From NCBI GenBank assembly GCA_008360955.1, contig LUCM01004865.1, forward strand, positions 1 through 64,000: 64,000 nt of DNA, in the 5' to 3' direction. The DNA comes from Fasciolopsis buskii. Its lineage: Eukaryota; Platyhelminthes; Trematoda; Plagiorchiida; Fasciolidae. The notes under the pieces are model-generated. The model was not told the origin of the DNA and ran no database searches. It saw only the letters and a program-made list of their open reading frames with translations. Made by a program: the position numbers and the translations under genes. Shown in pieces: positions 27,201 to 39,300 of the stretch (positions are counted from its first letter, which is position 1; the number at the start of each line of letters is the position of its first letter).

Positions 27201-30200
27201 TGTTAACCGTTAACTATTTTGTTTGTCTAATTGACTCAATCATATAAACTATTTCGGTGCAGTGCCTTTATTATTTCGACAAAGTTCATGATTACAAGGT
27301 GGTACTCATTCGCAAGTCCGTTCTTTTGAATTTTGTTATTTCTGTAGTTTGTGTTACGATTTGTCTCCGCTTTAATCAGCGTTAATTCACAAATCCAATC
27401 AAAAGGTACGTTCATGCGTGAATGCACAAACGTCGTTTCTCCGGTACGTGCTGCGTGATTCTCGCAAATTACTAACTGACAGTAATTAGATTCTAGGCTT
27501 AACTGACTGCCTTTCAGGTAACAGTTTCCACGCGCAAACTTGATTGGTTCTTCCTTATTGAAAGTTTTGTTATTTTCTTAGTTGTTTTTTGTGGGATGTG
27601 AACTGCGGATACGTCATCAACTGGTTCACATTCTTTTACAACTTGCATTTTGACTCTTATATCGGACTGGTTGTACACCTCTTCAACCTGAACGTCTTAT
27701 TTCTTTCAGGATCTGTTAAATTTTTGACTCTGATCAAGAGGATTCCTCAAGACCCATCTTCTATTGACTCAGTGCCTGGAGAATCACACGCATTGCTTGC
27801 TCGGAGCACTACGTTTGAGGCAACGGTTGTGTTGCGCGGACCGGACCTGTCCGAGCTAAAACGAGTCAAACGTTGTTTGCTGTACGCTATCTATTTATGT
27901 TATAATACCAAATTGGAACTGAGTCTTGCGTACAATAGTTTCATCTTTTGGCCTTCCGCTAAGTATTTGCTGCACGCAATTTCTGAAGACAAACTCTATT
28001 CCAGTTCTCCCGTTCCGACGCAAAGAACTATTGCTCTCACTGCCGTTGATGGTCCGTCATTGGTACGTTATTAGTGAATGACAACAATCAAACCGTTGGT
28101 TTCAGTTTGCTTCAGTGTTATTGTTTTCAATACCATCTCTGTTGTACGGTTGTTCGGTCGTTTCAGCACCCCTCATATTAGGTCCACTAAAAGATGTGTA
28201 ATGTGGCATTTGCAAGAATCGTCGTCGTATATAATGGAATTGCGGTTGCTCTCTACAGAGTTAGTACGCCTGTGGCGTTGGTGTAACTTTAGTCTATTTC
28301 TGTTAGATCTATTGTATTCCACAACATTTGGATCGATCTTTTCCTCAGGACCCAGGAAGATGACCGTTGATGATGAAAGGTACTTGAAGGATTCTGGTAT
28401 TTGAACGTCCATATACTCAAATTGTGCAGAAAACCGTAAGAGTATCGCACAAGTCCTCGAACAGTTAGCGACTTTAATCAAAAGAACAAAAGTCCAGATC
28501 AAAACGAAGTCTTATTCTTTCATCTAAAGTAGTATCGGAATGGGTAAATTTATATCAGCGTACTTGGTCGTAGCAATGAACAATCAGGCAAATTAACGAA
28601 GTCCAACCAAACGAACTCGAACGAAAAGCGAAGGTCGCTGCCAAAAGGGTTTAGATAGCTTGGTAAAAATCAATGCAATTCAAAAGAATTAGATTGCTCG
28701 TGAACCCTTGTACAAGTTGGATCAAATCTAGTCACCAAATTATCCCAACAGTGCATCACCTGTTGTGACTGATATCACAAACGCCACAGATGAGCCTGGG
28801 GTATAATAAACAATTGGTGACTCGGAGGAGCATTCAGGAGTCAATATGTACCTTGTTTCCTTCTGCCGGTGTTATGATGGAACTAAATCAGTACTCCAGT
28901 TTGTAGTAACTAGTCTAGGTGGAAGGACTAGACCAACCACGGAGCATACGGCAGTATGCTCACGGGCATCTGTGTAGACGGGGTGTACTGGGCACCCAGG
29001 ATGATTCTCACATTGTCCCACTCCCTTGCGAGTTAGACCGTTTGATCAAACCCTCGGGATAGAGTCCCCTAAGTGAACTTCCCTCAATCTGGACAACCGA
29101 GTAGTATCCAGTTCATGGAGAACCAATGGATTCTGATAGCCGGTGGCATGCTCATGAAGGAAGGAGTATTCTTGTTCTGAACCCTTGCTTTCCTTCTCCG
29201 TTTTCTGTCGCTGTTTTCGTCCTTCGCCATGGCTCTGATGGCATGTGATCTGTACACGGATTTGTGAAAAATAATTCTTTTTAATGGTTATATATATATT
29301 TACTTACTTATTTTTCTGTTGTTCGTTTTGCTTGCAAGTGGGTCATGCTGCAAAGCAGTAATCAGAGCAAGGGAAAGTCTGTTTGTCCCTAATGATTGAA
29401 AGGTGAACTGATTTGCGGGGCACCCGAAGACCGACTAGTATCCTCCTCCAACGAGATTCCGTTGACATGAATTTAATGATGTGAAAATGGGCTTTTAGAT
29501 TTTTCCGCCGTCCCATTGGGATTCTGGCGTTTTCACTCAAGTACAATTTCACTTTGCTTTTTGTCAATTGTTGTACATATTTTATTTGGTAATTTACGTG
29601 TATAGGTTTAGGATCTTTATTTATTTTCATTGCAGCTGCTACGGAGGGTTCATTGTAAATTTTGAAAATGTGGTCTTCAAGTTTTCCCGGGCATCTAGGT
29701 CGAGAAAACTTTCTTCCTTATCAGACTCAGTGTGTTCCATATTTTTTTCACATCAGCCGTCGCCTACCCAACCGCATTCTGTGGCTAATATCAGCAACAC
29801 TGAATCGGTCACTTTGGCGCAGTTACTAACAGATCGAGTGTACAGTCCCTCTCCTGGAATTCACGTTTGTCTCCCTTTCTTGGCTTCCCCGGAGGGTCAG
29901 GATGTCCCGTTAGCTGCTTACTACACATACGTGATTGAATGGCCATTTGGTCGAAGATTAAACGATCTTTTGAAGCGAAAACTTAAGGCAAGTTGGTTGA
30001 TTTTTCCAGTGAATTTTTAATGCGTTTCGATCTATTTTTGCTCTGGTGACTTTTCAGGGCAAACTGGAATGTGGTGCCGGGTACCTGTGGATTTTACACT
30101 GGCTTGAAAATAGGCATAGTGCGAACGCAATAAACGTGTAAATAAAGTGTTATGGGATGCAGGTGCAAAATAAGAAAGTAATAAACAGCAAGGGAACAGA

Positions 30201-33200
30201 AAGCGATTTTTGTTCTCATCGCGAAAATTTTGGAAATTTCTATTTTCTTATTAGTTTTCAAGATAAACGAATTCTGCGGACAGGCCGTTCAGCATTCGTG
30301 CCGCGGGTTTTGATTCTGGGTCACAGCATTCAGCGTCTCTAACCAGCGGCAATCCTCCCCTCTTAGGCCACAACCAAGTACTCGAGAAGTACCAACCAAA
30401 ACCAAGGGTGATTGTAGCTTTTTCGTTCCTCTACGCCAATTTGTGACCTGCTCACCACTCCACTTCTTCCAGCCTTATTCAGCAAGTACAAAAAGAGCAG
30501 GGAAAGGTAAACGGTCTAAGGCGATTATCTCATTCCGAGGGTGACTGCCCCCAACACACGACGATGCACCTCGTCATTGCACACCCGATCTTTCCACCAA
30601 ACTCGAGTAATATTTCAGAGAAAGTGTCGGTCGAATACGAAATGCCACCGAGCATCCTCAACGCGTAGAATCCAAGTCTCGCAGGCATTTAGTAGAACTT
30701 CGTGAACTGTGGCATTATACACCCTACCATTGATTGTCATAGTGGCTCCACAAATATCACGGTTTAGCGAATCTCTTCTGGCTTTCGTTATTCACGATGC
30801 GACCACCTTTCCAACACCTCTACCAGTTGTGGTTGAGCTTCCCAGGTACTTGAAGCTATCGACTGTCTGAAACCGATCACCACAAAGAGGAATGCAGGTA
30901 TAGGCTTCTGCCGGTCTTATCTTGCACTTGGACGGTGGAAAGCACATGTCGTATCTATATATTTCAGTGGTGGTCCAACGCGCACTGAATTGCCCATGCT
31001 TTGTTGTTCAGCGAGACGATGTCATTTGAAAATTTCTTATATGGGAGGAGTTCCACTCCACCTTCTGCTAAACCAAATTAGGCGTTGTGTATGACATCCT
31101 CTATGACAAAGTTGGGAGGAAATGGGAATATGGAGACGATGAACAGTGGAAAAAGCTGGCTATAACCCTTGTGAGGATCGACACATGCTTCTCATGTATC
31201 CTGTTCCCTAAACAGCATTGTCGTACTGCAGACATATCGACGGAGTTGAGGGTTCTGCGAATTTCTAAGAACAATGACCGTTGGTCTTTGGAAAGTAGAA
31301 CAGTGCTCTAGCAACTGTCGGAGAGTAAAGATTTGATGAATATATCAACGACCATTAGAAAGTTTAGCCTGTTTCCCGCGCACATCTTTGCATGTGTTGT
31401 ACAACTTACGAAGGATGCCAGACGTCGCTGCAGCAGTTTTTTTTTAAGATGGAAACAACGGCCAATCCCCCTCGACAAAGGGCGTGCTGTCTTGGAATAC
31501 CAGACCTCCTAGAACAAATCTGGAAGCTTTCCGATCACTTCTATTCCCCCCTCCTCTCCTTGAGGTCATCGGAGCCCGGTGTTTTATGACTTTCCGAGTT
31601 TTGGGTTTCCTGGCCGATTTCCACCTCAGTAAGTGAATCTGATAAGCCACGGGACTTTTGTCAGAATCGCTATAAAAAGGAGCTGACGTTCGAAGTGCAT
31701 GCGCACGATAAACCTATCGCAGGTTCTGCTATCCATAGTGTTCATTTGTGGAGTTTATACGTTTGTTTGTTCCACTTCGACTAAACTGCCATAAACCACT
31801 GAAATTGGACTTGTTCACCAGACAGTTTCATTTTTAACGGCTCTGCTATATGGTTCCAGATTCTTGCTCTGCCTGAGTGGCGCTATGCTTGCCGGCGGTG
31901 GCCGAGCGGGTAAGGCCGTGGCGTCTGGACGTGAGGGTCGTGGCTTCGAATCCTGCCACCGCCGGTCAACTTACCCACTTGGCAGCCCTCTGTTGGCCGC
32001 AGCCCCTTTCTTGAAAAATGATGTACATTGTTGTTCCGTTAATAAAGAAAGTAAAAGATCAACAAAAAAATAGTGTTCACTTCCTGTCGCATTGTTTCTT
32101 CTAGGTGATGGAGGCCGAAATGTTCGCTCTGGGTCATGAACGACAGTCTCATTTGAACTCTGTTCTAAAGGCGCGAAACACACAAACCAGCCAGTTAAGT
32201 ATGCATCCATTTATAGCTTGCAATCTCGGCGTGAGGGAGAACGCCCCAATGGATCGTGGCGGATCCTCACAAACCAGAAAACCGTCTGCCGTGTTACGCC
32301 AACTCATCAGTGGAACTGATCAACTGCTACCCTTAGCCCTGAGTAAGGAAGACGAGAAATGTTACGTAGATTTCAAGGCACGAGCGTTTGCTGTGTCTGC
32401 TGAAGGATCCGGTGAATGTGTGCAATCCGTATCCCGACTTTGGGCAGGAAGAGGCAGTCTTTTTTCGGGGATTTGGAATCCGCTTCTGGATTCAGTTGAG
32501 AACGCTCCACAGAAATCTGGTGTTGCCAATCAGCCCTCTAAGTTGATGAGCGGGCTACAACAAGTCCGAGTAAGTCTTTCATGCCACTTGGTTTTATGGT
32601 TATTTTCGCCTTTGAGAAGCTTTTGATTACCCTTTCAGTCTAGACTATCGTTTATTATCATCCAACTACGTATGCATAGCTTCGGCCTAGAGGAGGATAC
32701 ACACGGTTGTGGACAGCCTCTGTCCCAAAACGATACATCATTTGCATTGTCGAGGTCAGTCACGTAACGTACCATCCAGATATAGTTTTGTCAATCGCTT
32801 TTTCGAGAATAAAGGTGTGTTTGTTTCCCTCTAGGTCATGGCTGTTATATTTCTGCCTGAAACTACTCCAGGATGACCTGAGACCACGCAACTATCGAAA
32901 AAGCCAAACGCTCAAGATCCGAACAAAAGCCGGGAGCAGATCGAAAAAATCTTGCACACAGCATTAGACGCTATGCAAGATTCTAGGTCATGTGGGCCTC
33001 ACAGTCAAAACATTGATTTAACTCCAGCGATTCTGGTAGATGTTCGCACATTCACCACCAAGAGGTCGTTTGAGGAAGTAGGCGTTCTGTGGGTGTAGGC
33101 CTTCAGATGGAACCTGAGTCCAGTATGTCGCATCTAAACCCTGCGTTATTGACAAGATTTCATTACAACATTCTACCAATACTACAAATACAACGATGTT

Positions 33201-36200
33201 GAAAAACAGGATGTTTTCTTCCATATTTTGTCCTTAATAGCTATGTTTCTGACCCTCACAACAGAATTGGCCTTACTGCTCCGGTCGTCCTCACCCTTTC
33301 TCCACAGCTTTTTGATTTAAATGATCATGAAGGAAGCCATATACTCAAGTGATAATATTGGCATTGATATTTTCTCGGTGGGTAAAACGTCTCTTTTCGA
33401 CTATGCGGATGCTGTTATGCTTCTGGACGAAGACTCAGCTAATCTTTATGTTTTTCGATGTTCTGAATGACAGCGAAGGTATGCTTGTGTGCGTTTTGGA
33501 TCTTCAAAGTGTAAAATGCTACGGCAGGATTGGAATGGTTCGAAGCCCAATCTCGTTCTTGCAGACGGAGAATTAGGGAAATTAAGGAGGTATAATTACC
33601 TTAGTGGTTGCATCTCACCAGTTGATTGAATATTGAATGGAGCATCCTCATGTGCACAGAACACTTGCCATTTTGAAGCATTTGTGGTTCTGTGTGACTT
33701 GTGGTTATCGATCACATGTCGATTTTGGATCACACCAATAAGGTCGGTCATACTATGCGGCTCAGAAACATAGCTGTTAAGGACGTAATATGAAGGGAAA
33801 TATCCCGTTTTTCAACATCGTTGTATTCGTGGTATCGATGGAATGTTGTCATAGAATCTTGTGAATAATGCAGGGTTAGATGCGATATACTGGGCCCTAA
33901 GGTTCACCCTTTAGAAGAGGCATTGAATGAGAATAAACTAAGGCATTTGAAATGTTTCGCACATGCCCTTAAAACGCCTAACTCTTTTATACGCTGCTTT
34001 CCGAGACAGGCAGTAATTGGAAGTTGGGTCGTGGTGGTCAGTGGATGACGAGGGCGAGATGTGTAAAAGCCTAAACCGGGGACGGGTCCGTGTTGATTTT
34101 ATTTAGACTGCTGGTTTGGGTTCCACGATATCCCGCGGAGCGATGTTTGAATAAAGTAGGTGATATGAGTCGATTCCGCACTCAGTGATGTTGTTGCATT
34201 GGAAATCTTTCATCCTCTATACAGTTGGTGGTCCTATTATTTTGCAGTTAATCTCTTAGCATTTCTCGTTTTCTTGTACGGAGTTTGTTGTGAATTAGAA
34301 AAGGGAACCAGAGTTCATTGGTGCAAGTTTTTTGGTTACACAAAGTAATGCTGACTTGACCACTCGCTGGTTTGTCAATTTGTGTTCGCACTTTGTACTC
34401 GTACTTATCTTCAATCAGAGTATTAGAACTTAAAGTTGATAGATTAATGGGTTCAGTGAACTTGATGGGTTCCGCAAAGATTTTGACGCTGTTCGTAACA
34501 AATATGAATTCAAAGGCTGATCCACAGTACAATCTACTGTTTACGACGACAGTTTCAGGTATTAACTGTTGCTGTTCTTTGATATGAATCAACGTAGCGC
34601 TTACTTTTGAACTATTTCCCATATCTTCTTAAGCGTTTAGAGCGCAGCATTCTCGACCCAAGGTCTCATCAGTTCTTCAGCTTCTTAACAACACTGTACA
34701 CTTCGAAGTCTTTCATGTGGCCGGAGCCTTGTGTGCCCCCTTGGATTGCTACGGTGGAGTTCTATGGCCTTCAGGATCTTCCAATTGGCTTGTTTTTAGA
34801 GAAGTGCTGTTTCACGTAAGCGGTTATTCTTGCTTTCCCCATTTTCCGTTCTTTTTTATTGACTCCAGATCCCGTTTTCCATACTAAAAAAATCTTCATA
34901 CACTTGGTCACTTTGTTTTCAGTCAGCAACATTGTCGTCATCCTCACTGCGAAGTTCCAATGAGCGAACACGTTCAAAGATTTGTTCAGACCACTGGTTC
35001 TGTTCAGTTAGTGATAAGAAAACTTAATCAAGATCCTCCTCGACCCTGTGTCACTTTCAATCCAATTGCTACCACTACGGAGCCTACAAACGGCTTCGAA
35101 TTGACGAAGTTGCGACCGGATAGCCGAATCCAAATGTGGCTCGTCTGTCCGTACTGTCGCTCGAATTCTCCTACGGTTTACATGTCTGCGGAAACTTGGC
35201 ACTATTCATTTGTCAAGTTTCTGGATTCTCTGATCAATACTCCGGCCAACGTAGGACGTTGTGCACTACACGCACCAATTGTTTCGGTTGCCGAACCAAC
35301 GTCGGGGAACAATAAAACAGACAAAGCCACAGCTGAAGTACCCACATTCAAAGCCGTTCAACAGCTGGAGCCTACTCTACAGTTGACTTGTGCACACTCG
35401 GCTTACAAAACGATGCAGCATTGTTTTGCCTTCGAACGCACACTCGCCATGTTTAAGTGAGTGTTTTTACACCGGTTAAATCTCCCCGATCGTGATAAGT
35501 TTACTCGAGATAAGTTGTGAGACGTTTCACGGTTCTGATCATTTGGGCATTTGGGTATCTGCCACTTGTAGTTTGTATGGTGTGCAGCTAATTGATCGTC
35601 CTTAGACTTTGATTACCAGTGGTGATATTTGGAGCGGACGCATAAGACAAAGAAGCTTCTCAGCTGCGGAATGCTTCTAAACTGTTATTAGTGCGACGGT
35701 TAGGCATAGTATCACACGAAATTACTGAGTGGTAAGATTCCCTTTAGAAAGGACGCTGCAGCTATTTGGCCTACTGATACTTCACGGCTGCCTACATCGC
35801 AGAAGGACTTTTTTTGGCAACCCTAACCGGAGCTTTTGGATTGGATGTCTCACCAAAAAGGTAATGGATTGTTAACCCAGCTCGGAATGGTGCCCGACCT
35901 AGGAAGAATAAGGAACCCCTAATCTTGGAACCCTCGCCATTCAGTTAATTTGTTCAGTTGGCACACCAATGAACACCACACCAAGTGATCGGGAGGTGGA
36001 GCCTTGGGTGACACTCCACAATATGCGATTGTACCTCCAATCATTAACACTTGACGAGAGTTCTACTCTGAACCGGAACACTTGTAAGTATTTTGTTTCT
36101 CGTTGTTCGCCTTTGTTTCTAAAATGTAACTTCAGCAGCAATTCGACGAAGAGCTTCCATGCACACTCCTGTTGCTACAGATTCGATTCTGGTGAGAAAT

Positions 36201-36343
36201 ATCAATCAATTCCGAGTGTGCAAGTATGTGGATGTTTAGACAAGAGAGCATCGGGTACGCATACCTGACGAGCGACAATAACCGCGAAACCGGTCGTGTG
36301 CTCCCGGGCTAATTTTGTTTACGCATCCAGATACTACTTCCTG

Positions 36344-36384
<41 letters not shown>

Positions 36385-39300
36385 GGAGGGATAGGAGCTC
36401 CAATTGTATGGTCGTTTGACAACACCCAAGAATATAAACCTCAAACGATAGGTAGTGCATATCTTTATAAAAGTACATTCGGTATGAAAACGAGTTCCCT
36501 TTCTTTTATTCAACCTCTCTTCTGTCTCCAACCCAATCTCTTTGTCCCCTCTGCTTAACCATAATGTCTCCACTGATAAAACTCCCGATGCTCGCAACGG
36601 TTTATTGCCAAATACTGTAGGAAGTGGTTTTCAGTCTGGTAGCTTGGATTTTCTCAAGCTTCATCAGCCTCTGAATCTCGGTTCCTTCAATGTGCGTACT
36701 CTCATGCCGGCTGGCCAACAGGCGTGTTTGGCTCTGATAGTGAACTCACTTTCGGTTGATGTCTGCTGCGTCAATGACAACACGAATTAAACTAACTGCG
36801 CGAAATGTCCCGTCAAGATATTTCCTTCACACTTCAGCAAACGAAGCATCTCAAGCTGTGGGCCAACGCGGTGTAGTAGTGTTAAGTGAGAAGGCCGAAG
36901 CAGCCCTTCTAGACTGGATCCCGATTAACAGTCGTTTGTGCGCCGTGAGATTGCAGTGATCATTCGGCGTCCGGAAGGATAGAAGTGTTAAACGCAGTTT
37001 ATTTGTCATCTCGGCATGCGCTCCAACAGACTGCAGCACTGACACGCAAAATGACCAGTATTATAACGAGCTCATCGCTCTTATTCGAAAGCGTAAATAT
37101 TCTGACACTATAGGAGTGGCAGGTGATTGTAATGCACAATTTGGAATACTGAGTTTTTCGGAGTCCTGTTTAGATGGGCGGTACACCTTGTCTGTTTAGC
37201 GAACGGATAACGGGGAAATGCTTCTCCGATTTCGTGTGGGGAATAAACTATTCCTTTCTAGTACGAATTCGCGACACAGTTCGCATCGCACAGCGAAGTG
37301 GCTCGTTTACTCGACATGTAGTCTGAGTCAAATCGACCATATTGCAGTAAGCTACCGTTGGCGCTGTTCTGTGCAGAACTGTAGATCATACTGGACCACT
37401 TACGTCTATTCGGACCATGCGTTAGTTTTAATGTGATTTTTGCTGCAGCTCAACAGCTGTCGACGCAGGCCAGAAACTCGATTGGCTGTCAAACGTCAAT
37501 CTGATTCGGCTGTTCGCAACACCTATGAACAGAAAATATGCGAGGAACTAAGAACTCCGACGAGCAACAATGTAGACGAGCAGTGGGATCAAAGTAAACT
37601 GGCGATGCATTTGGCAGCAGATTTCGCCTGCGGTCCTAGGTTTAACGTTCATCAAAGACACTAGGTCCCGCAAGGGTCTCTTGGTCTAATGGAGCGTAGG
37701 TGCTAACTTCCTAACTGCAAGGAGGCGAATAAGATTCGTCGACAGTTGCAGCGTCAATTGAGAATATTCCTTAAGAATGATCGTGAAAATTGGTGAGTCA
37801 AGGTAGCTGAAGGGATGGAAGTAGCGGGCGCTTCAGATAACAGTCAAAGATTGTCTAAACTTGTATGTGACAGCGGCGGGTGGTGTAATTCGGTTAATGG
37901 AGTCATGCGATGGAAGCGAAGAGTTCATCCACGGCCGGGCCGTTAGGCTGAGCACTTCAAGGATCAGTTTAGCCGACCGCACGCCAACGTATTTAGGCCA
38001 GTATCTGTAGCTGCGAATCCTTGAGGGGTGTCTGTCGACCCCCCAACAGAATTGGAAGTGGGGTCAAATACTCGGCTTCTAAAGAGGGGAAAAGCAACCG
38101 GTCCCGACGAGCTCCCTCCTATTCTTTTCAAACTGGGGGAGAAGCTCTGATGAGATCAGTTGCCTCCTTGCTTTGTGATATTTGAAACGAGGAGCGTATT
38201 CCGTTATCGTGGGGCGAGTCATTGATTGTACCCTTTCTCAAGAAGGGCACACAGAGCGAATGCAGCAATCATCGTGGCATTAGTTTAATTCCGATAGTTA
38301 CTAAGGTGTTGGCTTCGATAATGCTACGCCGTTTGACACCGATTCGCGAGAGTAATATCCGCGAACGGCAGGCCGCATTTCGTCCAGATCGAGGTTGCAT
38401 CGACCAGATATTCACTCTCCGACAGATACTCGAAACGCGCTACACACACGGCCGCCCTACGATCGTAGTCTTTCTCGACTTGAAAGGTGCTTTCGATTCC
38501 GTGGATCGACCAGCACTATTCAGTGTTCTCCACCGGAAAAGCATGCCAACGAAGTTCGTAAACCTGTTGCGAGCATTGTATTCGCATACCTATGGTCCCG
38601 TGAGGGTATACGGCGAACTATCAAGCTCATTCGAAACGACTATTGGCGTTCGACAAGGGTGCCCCATCTCTCCATTCCTGTTCAACTTCGTCATGGACGA
38701 GGTGATGGAAGATGTTTTAGAAGGCCTCCGGGATGTAGGAGTCGAATTGGGAAATGGAGGGAAGCTATGTGACCTGGACTACGCAGATGACGTTGTGTGC
38801 CTTTTCGAGTCTGCGGACCATGCACAACGGGCACTAGATAGACTCTCGAGGTCAGTTGCTCGGTTTGGCATGTGCTTTGCACCTTAAAAGTGCAAAGTAC
38901 TGTTGCAGGACTGGACGACAGTAACGCCGAACTTGGTGCTGGATGGAAAGTAATTAACGACTGTTGACCGTTTCACCTACCTTGCTAGCTGCGTATCGAA
39001 TAATGGTAGCTTGGTAATAGAGATAAACGCGTGCGTATCGAAAGGTCGAGCGGCTTCCGCTGAACTTGTTGCGTCGGCCTGATATTTCACTGAAGTTGAA
39101 AGGTCGTGTGTACTGTGCGGCATTGCACTCAGTTCTGTCCCATGGTTGTGAGACATGGAGTATGCTTGTCGGTTATGTTCGCCGCTTGAAAGTTTTTGAC
39201 TACCAATTTTCACGTGGTATCACTAGGATTGGACGGAGTCGCTGGGTGAGTAATGTGGAAGTGGAGAATCCAGTATTAGGTGTCAATTCTGAAAATACCT

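Noticed and set aside
28078..28502. Overlapping open frames on both strands after exon 10
   Set aside because: No homology and no suitable splice phases; chance frames.
31671..31681. TATAAAA box as a promoter
   Set aside because: No companion signals or downstream gene start; in AT-rich introns such strings occur by chance.
31891..31966. Functional tRNA gene (Leu/Ser type)
   Set aside because: The anticodon stem does not pair well, and a second copy with the same non-tRNA body and A-rich tail exists at 48.9 kb, so a SINE is the better reading.
35958..36084. Exon-like open stretch with acceptor ttaatttgttcag and donor CTT|GTAAGT
   Set aside because: Its phase (1) does not fit the phase-2 end of exon 14, and exon 14 joins exon 15 (AMFK|FQPVTVYEV) exactly where the PIKfyve alignment is continuous.
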